From Ferranicluibacter quercicola (GTDB taxonomy: Bacteria; Pseudomonadota; Alphaproteobacteria; Rhizobiales; Rhizobiaceae): a stretch of DNA of 64,000 bases. Made by a program: the position numbers and the translations under genes. The DNA is taken from assembly GCF_021168455.1 (NCBI RefSeq), contig NZ_JAJOZR010000009.1, positions 62,001 through 126,000 of the forward strand, in the 5' to 3' direction. Within the stretch, counting starts at the first letter, position 1. The number at the start of each line of letters is the position of its first letter. Below the pieces are notes generated by a model. The model did no database searches and was not told the origin of the DNA. It saw nothing but the letters and a program-made list of their open reading frames with translations. Shown piece by piece: positions 47,868 to 57,036 of this stretch.

Positions 47868-49190
47868 ATGCGGGCGCTGGTCATCGTCCCGGTCGTCAAG
47901 AAAACCGGGCGGCAGCACGCCGAGCAGTCCCACTCGATCCGCTCGGATGAGGCGCGTCTCGAGGAAACGATCGGTCTGGCGCGCGCCATCGACCTCTCCG
48001 TCGTCCAGGGGCTGGTCGTGCCGATCGCCCAGCCGAAGCCGGGAACGCTGCTCGGCAGCGGCAAGATCGAAGAGATCGGGCATCTGCTGGACGCCCAGGA
48101 TGCTGGCCTCGTCATCATGGACCACCCGCTGACCCCGGTGCAGCAGCGCAATCTCGAGAAGGAATGGAACGCCAAGGTCATCGACCGCACGGGCCTCATT
48201 CTGGAAATCTTCGGCCGCCGCGCCTCCACAAAGGAAGGCACGCTGCAGGTCGATCTGGCGCATCTGAACTATCAGAAGGGCCGTCTGGTCCGCAGCTGGA
48301 CCCACCTTGAACGCCAGCGCGGTGGCGCGGGCTTCATGGGCGGCCCGGGCGAAACCCAGATCGAGGCCGACCGCCGCCAGCTGCAGGACAAGATCATCAA
48401 GCTGGAAAAGGAGCTGGAGCAGGTGCGCCGGACGCGCCAGCTGCACCGCTCGAAACGCCGCAAGGTGCCGCACCCGATCGTCGCCCTCGTCGGTTACACC
48501 AATGCCGGCAAGTCCACCCTGTTCAACCGGATCACCGGCGCCGGCGTGCTGGCCGAGGACATGCTGTTTGCGACCCTCGACCCGACGCTGCGCCGCATGA
48601 AGCTGCCGCAGGGCCGCACCGTCATCCTCTCCGACACCGTCGGCTTCATCTCGGACCTGCCGACGCACCTCGTGGCGGCCTTCCGGGCGACGCTCGAAGA
48701 GGTGCTGGAGGCCGATCTCATCCTGCATGTCCGCGACGTGTCGGATCCGGATCACGCGGCCCAGTCCGAAGACGTCGAGCGGATTCTCGAGGATCTCGGC
48801 ATCGACGAGAAGGCGCGCACCGAGCGCCTGCTGGAGGTCTGGAACAAGATCGACCGGCTCGAGGAGGAGCCGCATGCGGCGATGCTCGAAAAGGCGGTGC
48901 ACACGCCCAATACGATCACCGTATCGGCGGTCACGGGCGAGGGGGTGGATGCTCTCATGCAGGAGATCAACCGCCGCCTCTCCGGCGTGATGATGGAGAC
49001 GACGGTGACGCTGCCTGTCGATCGCCTGCAGCTTCTGCCGTGGCTCTACGAGCACGCGATCGTCGATCATCGCGAAGATCTCGAGGACGGCGCCATCCGG
49101 CTCGATCTGCGCCTGACGGAAACGGAGGCGGGGGAACTCGACCGCCGTCTGGGCCAGGGACAGAAACCCGCCGCAGAAGACTGGGAATAG
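47868..49190 (+). CDS. hflX: GTPase HflX
   Basis: A ribosome-associated GTPase that splits or rescues ribosomes under stress. N-terminal HflX domain (TLLGSGKIEEIG, DHPLTPVQQRNLE), coiled coil around QLQDKIIKLEKELEQVRRTRQL, then the G domain: GYTNAGKSTLFN (G1), DTVGFISDLP (G3), NKIDR (G4). ATG 47868 is the first standard start downstream of hfq. The protein-like frame continues upstream as ITKHNDTPDSIIPETEK..., and an ATC at 47805 may be the true start, adding 21 residues and leaving a 16-base gap to hfq. Confidence 0.93.
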   Translation: MRALVIVPVVKKTGRQHAEQSHSIRSDEARLEETIGLARAIDLSVVQGLVVPIAQPKPGTLLGSGKIEEIGHLLDAQDAGLVIMDHPLTPVQQRNLEKEWNAKVIDRTGLILEIFGRRASTKEGTLQVDLAHLNYQKGRLVRSWTHLERQRGGAGFMGGPGETQIEADRRQLQDKIIKLEKELEQVRRTRQLHRSKRRKVPHPIVALVGYTNAGKSTLFNRITGAGVLAEDMLFATLDPTLRRMKLPQGRTVILSDTVGFISDLPTHLVAAFRATLEEVLEADLILHVRDVSDPDHAAQSEDVERILEDLGIDEKARTERLLEVWNKIDRLEEEPHAAMLEKAVHTPNTITVSAVTGEGVDALMQEINRRLSGVMMETTVTLPVDRLQLLPWLYEHAIVDHREDLEDGAIRLDLRLTETEAGELDRRLGQGQKPAAEDWE

Positions 49191-49197
49191 AAAAAGA

Positions 49198-49220
49198 AGG
49201 CGCCACGTCCTGTGGCGCCT
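49198..49220 (-). terminator. Perfect hairpin after hflX, T-run on the minus strand
   Basis: A 9-bp perfect stem (49198-49206 with 49212-49220) and 5-base loop follow the hflX stop. The A-rich stretch precedes it on the plus strand, so only a minus-strand transcript would show the U-run of a standard terminator. It may also end hflX transcription without a U-run. Confidence 0.55.
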
Positions 49221-49343
49221 CGGCCGCTCGCCCCGTGAGGCGAGGGCATCGCGACCAGACAGTTTCCCGACAGGATTTCGGCTCTACCACACCCTCAGCA
49301 TAGCCTGACGGGTTCCCGCCGGCGTTCTGACGGGAGTGACCCC

Positions 49344-50969
49344 TTGAAAATCCCCAAGCTTCCCCGGCCTGAGATCGGCAGTATCCCGCTGACGCTCATC
49401 GTGTCCGCCTATCTGCTCGTGGTGACCAATATCACCTTCTGGAGCCGCGCGGCCGCGGCCTTCTCGTCCAACACGATGAGCCTCGTCGCCTTCTCGGTCG
49501 CGATATCGCTGCTGACGATCTGCGCGCTCGTGACGCTTTCGGTCCGCTACGTCATCAAGCCGGTCCTGATCCTCTGCGTTCTCGTCGCGGGCATTGCATC
49601 CTATTTCACAGATACCTACGGCATCGTCGTGGACAAGGAGATGGTGGAGAGCGCCTTCGTGACGACGGGCGCCGAGGCAGGTCACCTCGTGACGCCGCGC
49701 TTCGTCCTGCATCTCCTCGTCTTCGCCGTGCTGCCGGCCGTCATGATCGGCCTTGCGCGCATCCGCCATCGTCCGTTCTTCCAGAAAGCACTGCGAAACC
49801 TGGCACTGATCATTCCGGCCCTTGCCGTGGCACTGGTCCTCATCGGCTATAACTACGCGGCGATCGCCTTCGTCGCCCGCGAGCGGAAGGAGGTGCTCAA
49901 CGTGTTCAACCCGGCCGCACCCCTGTCGTCGGCGGCGCGCTTCGCCTTGTCCGCCTATAAGGAGGTCGATGCCGTGGTCGCTCCCTTCGGCACGGACGCC
50001 CGGGCGGGCGATCGGCTCGCCGCCGAGAAGAAGCCGGTCGTCGTCGTGGTGGTTGCCGGCGAAACGGCACGGGCCGCGAGCTTCTCGCTCGATGGCTATG
50101 CCCGCGAAACCAATCCCGAACTCAAGGCGCTCGGCGTGGTCAACTTCACCAACACGAGCAGTTGCGGCACGGCAACCGCCGTCTCCTTGCCCTGCATGTT
50201 CTCCGGCTACCGACGGACCGAATACAGCGAGAGCAAGGCACACACGCGCCAGAACCTCGTCGATGTCCTGACCCATGCCGGCGTCAACGTCTCGTGGTGG
50301 GACAACAATACCGGCAGCAAGGGCATCGCCAAGCTGATCGACTATGCCGCGATCAACGGGCGCCAGAACAGCCCGCTCTGCCACGCGGGCGAATGCCTCG
50401 ACGGCATCTTCCTCGATGGTCTCGACAGCAAGCTTGCCACGATCAAACACGATACGGTGATCGTGCTGCACCAGCTGGGAAGCCATGGCCCGGGCTATTT
50501 CGGCCGCTATCCCGAGGAGTTCCGGCGCTTCACGCCCGACTGCCGCACGGACGAGCTGATGAACTGCTCGCACGACGAGATCGTCAACGCCTACGACAAT
50601 ACGATTCTCTACACCGACCACATCCTCGCCAGCGTCGCCAAGCTGCTGGCAAAGCACGAGACCACGATGGCCGGCGCCATGATCTACATGTCGGACCACG
50701 GCGAATCGCTCGGGGAAAACGGCATCTACCTGCATGGTGCGCCGTATGCGATCGCGCCGAAGGAGCAGACGCATGTTCCCTTCATATCCTGGTTCTCGCC
50801 GTCCTACGCGCGGACCATGGGGCTTGATACGAAATGCCTTCTCGCCTATTCCGATGCGGCCATGTCGCACGACAACCTGTTCCATACGGTGCTCGGCATG
50901 ATGAACATCCAGACGGATGTCTATAATCGCGAACTGGACGCTTTCGCGCCCTGCGTGGCAAGAAGCTGA
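49344..50969 (+). CDS. Lipid A phosphoethanolamine transferase (EptA/YjdB family)
   Basis: A 541-residue inner-membrane alkaline-phosphatase-superfamily enzyme. Five transmembrane helices (about residues 15-35, 45-65, 70-90, 120-140, 155-180) precede a periplasmic domain with the nucleophile Thr in VVAGETARAASFSLDGYARETNPEL, paired cysteines (SSCGTATAVSLPCM and later), and the metal site SDHGESLGENGIYLHG. Such enzymes transfer phosphoethanolamine from PE to lipid A, which can raise polymyxin resistance. The start is TTG 49344 with GGGAG 9 bases upstream. dgkA follows after one base. Confidence 0.9.
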   Translation: MKIPKLPRPEIGSIPLTLIVSAYLLVVTNITFWSRAAAAFSSNTMSLVAFSVAISLLTICALVTLSVRYVIKPVLILCVLVAGIASYFTDTYGIVVDKEMVESAFVTTGAEAGHLVTPRFVLHLLVFAVLPAVMIGLARIRHRPFFQKALRNLALIIPALAVALVLIGYNYAAIAFVARERKEVLNVFNPAAPLSSAARFALSAYKEVDAVVAPFGTDARAGDRLAAEKKPVVVVVVAGETARAASFSLDGYARETNPELKALGVVNFTNTSSCGTATAVSLPCMFSGYRRTEYSESKAHTRQNLVDVLTHAGVNVSWWDNNTGSKGIAKLIDYAAINGRQNSPLCHAGECLDGIFLDGLDSKLATIKHDTVIVLHQLGSHGPGYFGRYPEEFRRFTPDCRTDELMNCSHDEIVNAYDNTILYTDHILASVAKLLAKHETTMAGAMIYMSDHGESLGENGIYLHGAPYAIAPKEQTHVPFISWFSPSYARTMGLDTKCLLAYSDAAMSHDNLFHTVLGMMNIQTDVYNRELDAFAPCVARS

Positions 50970-50970
50970 G

Positions 50971-51426
50971 ATGAACGGGAATACGCTGCGCATGCAGAAG
51001 CGAGAGCCGGACCAGGATCTGCCTGGACAGAAGCTGCCGCGAAAGCTCACAGGCTTTCAGCACTTCTTCGCCGCCGCGACCTATTCTCTTGGGGGCGCGC
51101 GGCGTCTTCTGGGCGAAGCCGCTTTCCGCCAGGAGCTCATCGGCTTTGCCGTGGCGATGCTGGCTTTCGTCATCAGCGGTGCCACGCTCTTCCAGTACGT
51201 CGCGATGATGCTGCTCTTCCTGCTGATGATCGCGTTCGAGGCATTGAACACGGCGATCGAGGAGATCGTTGACCGGGTGTCGCCCGAGATCTCGGAAATG
51301 GGCCGTAACGCCAAGGACCTTGGCTCGCTCGCCTGCCTCTGCCTGATCCTTGCCAATGCCGGCTATGCGTTCTACGTCGTCTTCCTCTCGCATGTCGTGA
51401 CCGACATGCCGCTGACCGGGCTGTGA
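50971..51426 (+). CDS. dgkA: Diacylglycerol kinase
   Basis: Small membrane lipid kinase (151 residues) that phosphorylates diacylglycerol to phosphatidate. Three transmembrane helices are visible (about residues 52-72, 76-96, 120-142) plus the signature FEALNTAIEEIVDRVSPE and GRNAKDLGSLA. An N-terminal tail of about 25 polar residues precedes the domain. It begins one base after the EptA-like gene; this matches its biochemical role, because the transferase releases diacylglycerol that DgkA recycles. Confidence 0.93.
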   Translation: MNGNTLRMQKREPDQDLPGQKLPRKLTGFQHFFAAATYSLGGARRLLGEAAFRQELIGFAVAMLAFVISGATLFQYVAMMLLFLLMIAFEALNTAIEEIVDRVSPEISEMGRNAKDLGSLACLCLILANAGYAFYVVFLSHVVTDMPLTGL

Positions 51427-51504
51427 TGACGCAAAGGTGATCGCGGCGCGCGAGGCAAGGCGCGCTTCCTGCAAAATCGTGCACGAAAGCAAGCGCTTCT
51501 AAAG

Positions 51505-51533
51505 TTGACCTTCAGGTTCAGCTTATCTATACC
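51505..51533 (+). promoter_or_regulatory. Promoter of the iron ABC transporter operon
   Basis: TTGACC (51505-51510) and TATACC (51528-51533) are separated by 17 bases, 44 bases before the ATG of the binding protein gene, a good match to a housekeeping sigma promoter. Confidence 0.6.
51506..51520 (+). promoter_or_regulatory. Candidate RirA iron-responsive operator (TGA-N9-TCA)
   Basis: TGA (51506-51508), nine bases, TCA (51518-51520) matches the IRO motif of the rhizobial iron regulator RirA. It overlaps the -35 box and spacer of the promoter in front of an iron transporter, where a bound repressor would block transcription in iron-replete cells. The motif is short, so the position is the main support. 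Confidence 0.5.
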
Positions 51534-51576
51534 GCCTCTGCCGGGCACGTCGCCCGGGCACTCTCAGGAGGTCGTC

Positions 51577-52590
51577 ATGAAAATTTCCGTTCGCACCGCG
51601 GGCTTCGTTGCCGCGGCTGCTCTTCTGGCCGCGATGAACCCCGCGCTCGCCCAGTCCGAATCCGCCGGCATCGTCATCTACAATGCCCAGCACGAGAGCC
51701 TCGGCGTTGCCTGGGCCGAAGCCTTCACCAAGGAAACCGGCATCAAGGTGACGCTGCGCAAGGGCAGCGACATGGAGTTCGCCAACCAGATCGTCCAGGA
51801 GGGTGCCGCATCTCCCGCCGACGTCTTCCTCACCGAGAATTCGCCGGCCATGTCGCTGGTCGATCAGGCCGGCCTGTTCGAACCCGTCGCCAAGGACACG
51901 CTGGCGCAGGTTCCCGAGACCTTCCAGCCGTCGAACGGCCATTGGGTCGGCGTGGCTGCACGCTCCACCGTGTTTGCCTATGACAAGACCAAGCTGACCG
52001 AAGACAAGCTGCCGAAGTCGCTGCTCGACCTTGCCGATCCCGCATGGAAGGGCCGCTGGGCCGCATCGCCGGCCGGCGCCGACTTCCAGGCCATCGTCAG
52101 CGCGCTTCTGGCACTGAAGGGCGAAGCCGCCACCAAGGAATGGCTTGCGGCCATGAAGACGAACTTCACCGCCTACAAGGGCAATTCGACGGCGATGAAG
52201 GCCGTGAATGCTGGCGAGGTCGAAGGTGCGGTGATCTATCACTACTACTATTTCGGCGATCAGGCGAAGACCGGCGAGAACAGCAAGAACGTCGCACTGC
52301 ACTTCTTCAAGAACCAGGATCCGGGCGCCTTCGTCAGCATCTCCGGCGGCGGCATCCTTGCCTCCAGCCAGCACAAGACCGAAGCCCAGACGTTCCTCAA
52401 GTGGTTGACCGGCAAGGGCGGGCAGGCCGTTCTCCGCGATGGCACGTCCTTCGAATATGCCGTCTCCAAGGATGCGGCCTCGAATGCGGCGCTTCCGGCA
52501 CTCTCGACGCTGGACTACCCGAAGGTCGATCCGCAGTCGCTGAACAGCAAGTCGGTCACCGACCTGATGACGGCAGCCGGTATCCTCTGA
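51577..52590 (+). CDS. Fe(3+) ABC transporter substrate-binding protein
   Basis: A periplasmic ferric-ion binding protein (337 residues) of the FbpA/FutA/AfuA family. The signal peptide ends around ALAQ (residue 25). The mature start IVIYNAQHESLGVAWAEAFTKETGI is typical, and the iron-coordinating tyrosines lie in IYHYYYFGDQ near residue 230. It captures iron for the permease and ATPase encoded directly downstream. TCAGGAGG precedes ATG 51577. Its promoter carries a RirA-like operator. Confidence 0.93.
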   Translation: MKISVRTAGFVAAAALLAAMNPALAQSESAGIVIYNAQHESLGVAWAEAFTKETGIKVTLRKGSDMEFANQIVQEGAASPADVFLTENSPAMSLVDQAGLFEPVAKDTLAQVPETFQPSNGHWVGVAARSTVFAYDKTKLTEDKLPKSLLDLADPAWKGRWAASPAGADFQAIVSALLALKGEAATKEWLAAMKTNFTAYKGNSTAMKAVNAGEVEGAVIYHYYYFGDQAKTGENSKNVALHFFKNQDPGAFVSISGGGILASSQHKTEAQTFLKWLTGKGGQAVLRDGTSFEYAVSKDAASNAALPALSTLDYPKVDPQSLNSKSVTDLMTAAGIL

Positions 52591-52743
52591 GCGCCCGTGT
52601 TGGCGTCTTGCGCAGGCAACATGACGCCGGCATGACGATTCTGGATTGATTTCATCCACAATCGCCGCAATAGGTCATCGCGACCCGTGCGCGCTTCCTT
52701 GTCGGAGGCGCGCATCTTTCTGTTCCGTGTAGAGGCGCCACAC

Positions 52744-54351
52744 GTGCCGCATGCCGATGCCAAGTCTTTCGCTGTCTCCAAGGCCGCGACGCCGAGCCGT
52801 CTGACGCTCGGACAGCGCGAGCGGTCGCGTCTTGCCTATCCGCTGGTCACGCTGCCGGCTCTTATCGTGGCGCTGGTCAGCCTCATCCCGCTCGGCTTCG
52901 TCGTGATCGTGACCGTGCAGACGGGGTGGGACCAGGTGGTTGCGCTCGTCTTCCGCGGCCGCGTCGGCGATCTCCTCGTCAACACGGCGCTGCTCGAAGC
53001 GGCAACCGTGCCGCTGACCATCGTGCTCGCCGTGACGCTTGCCTGGTTGACGGAGCGCACAGACCTGCCCTTTGCGCGGCTCTGGGCCTGGTTCGCCGTC
53101 GTGCCGCTCGCGGTGCCCGCCTTCGTTCACTCCTACGCCTGGATCAGCCTCGTTCCCGGTCTGAAGGGCCTCGGCGGCGGTGTCCTCGTCTCGGTTCTCG
53201 CTTACTTTCCCTTCCTTTATCTGCCGGTAGCCGCACAGCTGCGCCGGCTGGATCCCGCCATCGAGGATGCCGCGGCATCCCTCGGCCTCAGCCCGTGGCG
53301 GGTCTTCCTCCGGGCGGTCCTTCCGCAGCTGCGCGTCGCGATCTGCGGCGGCAGCCTGCTCGTCGGCCTTCACCTCCTGGCCGAATACGGCCTGTTCGTG
53401 ATGATTCGGTTCGACACGTTTTCCACGGCGATCGTCGATCAGTTCCAGTCGGCCTTCAACGGCCCCGCCGCCAACATGCTCTCGGGCGTCCTCGTCCTCT
53501 GCTGCCTGGCGCTTCTCGGAACGGAAGCGCTGGCGCGGGGCGGGGAGCGCTACGCCCGCGTCGGGTCCGGCGCGCCGCGCATGGTGACGCGCCATGCGCT
53601 CGGCGGCTGGGTGTGGCCGGCGCTGGCGCTCAATCTGGCGACCGCCGCGCTCGCCATCGGCGTGCCGTTCACGACGCTGACGCGGTGGCTGGCGATCGGC
53701 GGGTTGGAGATCTGGCCGCTGCAGACGGTGGGCAATGCCGTGATCCAGACGATTTTCCTCGCCGTCATGGGCGGCATGCTGACGACGATCGTCGCAGCGC
53801 CCATGGCCTGGCTTTCGGTGCGCGCACCCGGTCGCCTGCAACGGGTGCTGGAGGCCTGTCACTACTATGTCGGCTCCCTGCCGGGCGTCGTCGTGGCGCT
53901 GGCGCTGGTCACCATCACCGTCCGGCTGGTCCTGCCGCTCTATCAGACATTTGCGACGCTGCTCCTCGCCTACGGCCTTCTGTTCCTGCCGCGGGCGCTG
54001 GTGGCGCTGCGGGCGAGCATCGCGCAGGCGCCGGTGGAGCTGGAGCGTGCCGCGATGGCGCTGGGCCGGGCACCGTTGCAGGCTGTGCGCGTGACGACGA
54101 TGCGCCTTGCCGCGCCCGGTGCGGCGGCGAGCACCGCGCTCGTGGCGCTCGGCATCACAAACGAACTTACCGCCACCCTCATGCTGTCGCCGACCGGCGT
54201 CGAGACGCTCGCCACCAAGTTCTGGTCGCTGACAAGCGAGATCGACTATGTCGCTGCCGCGCCGTATGCGCTGATGATGGTCCTTCTGTCCCTGCCGCTG
54301 ACGCTGGTCCTCCACCGGCAATCCAGCCGCGCAAGCGGGAGCGCCGCATGA
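52744..54351 (+). CDS. Fe(3+) ABC transporter permease
   Basis: A double-length permease (about 535 residues, two fused BPD domains, about 12 transmembrane helices) of the FbpB/ThiP type. EAA-like loops are visible: EDAAASLGLSPWRVFLRAVLPQLR in the first half and LERAAMALGRAPLQAVRVTTMRLA in the second. It forms the channel for iron across the inner membrane. GTG 52744 with AGAGG upstream is preferred; GTG 52687 would add 19 residues. The ATPase gene overlaps its stop by 4 bases. Confidence 0.92.
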   Translation: MPHADAKSFAVSKAATPSRLTLGQRERSRLAYPLVTLPALIVALVSLIPLGFVVIVTVQTGWDQVVALVFRGRVGDLLVNTALLEAATVPLTIVLAVTLAWLTERTDLPFARLWAWFAVVPLAVPAFVHSYAWISLVPGLKGLGGGVLVSVLAYFPFLYLPVAAQLRRLDPAIEDAAASLGLSPWRVFLRAVLPQLRVAICGGSLLVGLHLLAEYGLFVMIRFDTFSTAIVDQFQSAFNGPAANMLSGVLVLCCLALLGTEALARGGERYARVGSGAPRMVTRHALGGWVWPALALNLATAALAIGVPFTTLTRWLAIGGLEIWPLQTVGNAVIQTIFLAVMGGMLTTIVAAPMAWLSVRAPGRLQRVLEACHYYVGSLPGVVVALALVTITVRLVLPLYQTFATLLLAYGLLFLPRALVALRASIAQAPVELERAAMALGRAPLQAVRVTTMRLAAPGAAASTALVALGITNELTATLMLSPTGVETLATKFWSLTSEIDYVAAAPYALMMVLLSLPLTLVLHRQSSRASGSAA

Positions 54352-55424
54352 GCCTTCTCTCCATCTCGTCCGTCAGCAAGACCTATGGCCGCGACGCGCG
54401 CGCCCTGATCGACGTCTCCCTCGTCGTTCCCGCCGGCGCGCGAACGGCGATCGTCGGCCCGTCCGGCTCCGGCAAGACGACGCTGCTCAAGCTGATCGCC
54501 GGTTTCGAGCGTCCGGACGCCGGGCGCATCACGCTGGAAGGGACCGTACTGGCCGGCGAGGGCGTCCATGTGCCCCCCCACAAGCGCGGCATCGGCATCG
54601 TCTCGCAGGATGGCGCGCTCTTTCCGCATCTGACCGTCGGCGAGAACATCGGTTTTGGGCTTCCGAAACGGCAGGACGGCCGCGGCAAGCGCATCGCGGC
54701 GCTGATGGCCATGGTGGAGCTCGACGCGGACATGCTCTCGCGGCGTCCGCACCAGCTCTCCGGCGGCCAGCAGCAGCGCGTGGCGCTCGCCCGCGCTTTG
54801 GCGCTCGAACCGCGGCTGATGCTCCTCGACGAGCCCTTCTCCGCGCTCGACACGGGCCTGCGGGACACGATGCGCCGCACCGTTTCGCGCATCCTCGCCG
54901 CGTCGGGAACGACGTCCATTCTGGTCACGCACGATCAGGGGGAGGCGCTATCCTTCGCCGATCACGTCGCGGTGTTCCGGGAGGGACGGCTGGTTCAGGC
55001 CGGCAGCCCGCAATCGCTCTACCGCTGCCCTGCCGATCGCCAGACGGCGCTCTTTCTCGGCGATGCCGTTCTGCTGGACGCGACGGTTACCGCGGGCCAG
55101 GCGGAAACCGTTCTCGGCTCCATTCCTGTCGGGTCGACCGACAAGGCCTCGACGGGCACCGCATCGACGGCGCTGGTGATGCTCCGTCCGGAGCAGTTGC
55201 GCATCCGCTGGCTCGGTCTCGGGGAGGCCGATCTCGTCAAGGGCGCGCGGGCGCGCGTGCTCGACAGCGAGTTCGGCGGCGGTCTCTGCCGCCTGACGGT
55301 GGAGGTGGGCGAGGGCCCGGCGCGCACCGTTCTCGATTTGCGCGTCTCCGGCTTCGATGTCGCGGCACCGGGCGAAACCGTGGCCATCGAGGTCGTCGGG
55401 CAGGGACACGTCCTGCCCGCCTGA
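54348..55424 (+). CDS. Fe(3+) ABC transporter ATP-binding protein
   Basis: A 358-residue ATPase of the FbpC group. Walker A GPSGSGKTTLL, Q-loop VSQDGALFPH, signature LSGGQQQRVALARALAL, Walker B LMLLDEPFSALD and H-loop LVTHDQ are all intact. Residues 240-358 form a TOBE-like regulatory domain (ALVMLRPEQLRIRW). It powers uptake by the upstream permease; ATGA overlap indicates translational coupling. Convergent with the next gene, 19 bases away. Confidence 0.93.
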   Translation: MSLLSISSVSKTYGRDARALIDVSLVVPAGARTAIVGPSGSGKTTLLKLIAGFERPDAGRITLEGTVLAGEGVHVPPHKRGIGIVSQDGALFPHLTVGENIGFGLPKRQDGRGKRIAALMAMVELDADMLSRRPHQLSGGQQQRVALARALALEPRLMLLDEPFSALDTGLRDTMRRTVSRILAASGTTSILVTHDQGEALSFADHVAVFREGRLVQAGSPQSLYRCPADRQTALFLGDAVLLDATVTAGQAETVLGSIPVGSTDKASTGTASTALVMLRPEQLRIRWLGLGEADLVKGARARVLDSEFGGGLCRLTVEVGEGPARTVLDLRVSGFDVAAPGETVAIEVVGQGHVLPA

Positions 55425-55443
55425 AACGGTCCGGGAATCCAGA

Positions 55444-56979
55444 TCAGGCGAAACTCTTGCGACGCCGCGCCACGGCGGCGGTCTCCTGCACGGCGGGCAC
55501 CGTCTGGAGCACGCGGCGCGCCGGCAGGATGGCGATGACCTCAGTTCCCTCGCGCAGCTTCGAGCGCAGGATGAACTCGCCATCATGCTTGGCAAGAATG
55601 GCCTGCACGATCGGCAGGCCGAGTCCGGTGCCCTGTTCCGCGCTCTTGATGGCGATCGACCCCTGGCCGAAGGCCGAGAGGACGACGGGAATTTCATCTT
55701 CCGGGATGCCGGGTCCATCGTCCTTGATCGACAGATATTGTCCGCCACCAGCCGTCCAGCCGACCTTCACTGCGATCTGCCCGCCCTGCGGGGTAAACTT
55801 GACGGCATTCGACAGCAGGTTCAGCGTCACCTGCCGCATGGCCTTCTCATCCACCCAGACGGCCGGCATGCCCTGCTCGAACTGCTCCGTGATCGTGATG
55901 TTCTTGGTGCGGGCACGCAGTTGCACCATGCCGATGCAGTCCTCCGTGATCTCCGCCAGCAGGATCGCTTCCTCGTTGAGGTCGTAGCGTCCGGCCTCGA
56001 TGCGGGACAGGTCGAGGATTTCGTTGATCAGGTCTAGCAGGTGCTTGCCGGAGCGGTGGATATCGCCGGTATATTCCTTGTAGGTCGGGTTGTTCAACGG
56101 GCCCATGACCTCGGTGAACATCACCTCGGAAAAGCCGAGAATGGCGTTCAGCGGCGTGCGCAACTCGTGCGACATGGAGGCAAGGAAGCGCGATTTGGCC
56201 AGATTCGCCTCCTCGGCCCGCCGGCGCGCCTCGTCCGACATGGATTTCGCCACTTCGAGCTCCGCGATCAGATCGTCTTTTTCGGCCTGCACGGAGAGGA
56301 TCTGGATATTGGCGCGGCGCATGCGCGTCGTCATGTAGACGAGAAAGGCAAGCGACGTCGACAGCACGATGGCGAGCGCGACGAGATCCCCCCGTCCAGC
56401 CATGACGGCGGTGCCGGTGAGAAGAGCGACGCAGGGTGCAAACGTGACGATCAGCGCATAGCGCAGGAGGATGGTGGCGATGGCCGTGGCGGCGAGGGCG
56501 ACGAGGAGGGCCACGCCCTTGTACAGTCCGAAGTCGCGCGGCACGCAGGACTGGCATTCCTGCAGCAGGAACAGCACCCAGACGACGCTCATCAGTCCCT
56601 GCACGGCCAGGAAGCGCCGACGCCAGTAGACGACGGCCTCCGGCGTCATATCCTTCCGCCGGGCCCGCTGCGCCGCAAGGAGGCCGAGGGCGTGGATCAC
56701 GAGCGCCACGATCAGCCAGCCGACGATCTGCAGGTTCTCCGTCAGGTACAGGCCGCCGGCGGCGATCATCATCAGGAGGATCGGCATGGCAGCAGCGCCC
56801 TGCAGGACGGAGGCGACGTAGAGAGACAACATTTCCTTGTCGAAGCCCGAGCCGTTCGACGGACCGGACTGCAGGCGTTCGCGATTCGCGCGCACGGTTT
56901 TCGACACGGCCTTGTTGCGGTGGCTGCGCGATTTGTCGACAATGATCTTGTCGGTCGATGTGCTGACGCCCTGATTCAT
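55444..56979 (-). CDS. PdhS-family sensor histidine kinase
   Basis: A 511-residue membrane histidine kinase. A basic tail (residues 1-50) precedes six hydrophobic segments (about residues 50-220), then a coiled coil, and the H-box SMSHELRTPLNAILGFSEVM with the phospho-His, followed by HATPase (NLLSNAVKFTP, DDGPGIPEDE, EQGTGLGLPIV). The stretch MFTEVMGPLNNPTYKEYTGDIHRSG is typical of the PdhS/PleC/DivJ group of alphaproteobacteria, which act on the cell-cycle regulator DivK. I think it is PdhS2-like, but specificity is inference. The frame stays open well upstream of 56979, but that part is not protein-like. Confidence 0.82.
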   Translation of the reverse strand: MNQGVSTSTDKIIVDKSRSHRNKAVSKTVRANRERLQSGPSNGSGFDKEMLSLYVASVLQGAAAMPILLMMIAAGGLYLTENLQIVGWLIVALVIHALGLLAAQRARRKDMTPEAVVYWRRRFLAVQGLMSVVWVLFLLQECQSCVPRDFGLYKGVALLVALAATAIATILLRYALIVTFAPCVALLTGTAVMAGRGDLVALAIVLSTSLAFLVYMTTRMRRANIQILSVQAEKDDLIAELEVAKSMSDEARRRAEEANLAKSRFLASMSHELRTPLNAILGFSEVMFTEVMGPLNNPTYKEYTGDIHRSGKHLLDLINEILDLSRIEAGRYDLNEEAILLAEITEDCIGMVQLRARTKNITITEQFEQGMPAVWVDEKAMRQVTLNLLSNAVKFTPQGGQIAVKVGWTAGGGQYLSIKDDGPGIPEDEIPVVLSAFGQGSIAIKSAEQGTGLGLPIVQAILAKHDGEFILRSKLREGTEVIAILPARRVLQTVPAVQETAAVARRRKSFA

Positions 56980-57036
56980 CTTGTCCGGAAAGTCTGACGG
57001 ATACCCAACGGATTCTAGGTAAGAATTGTTAAGAAC

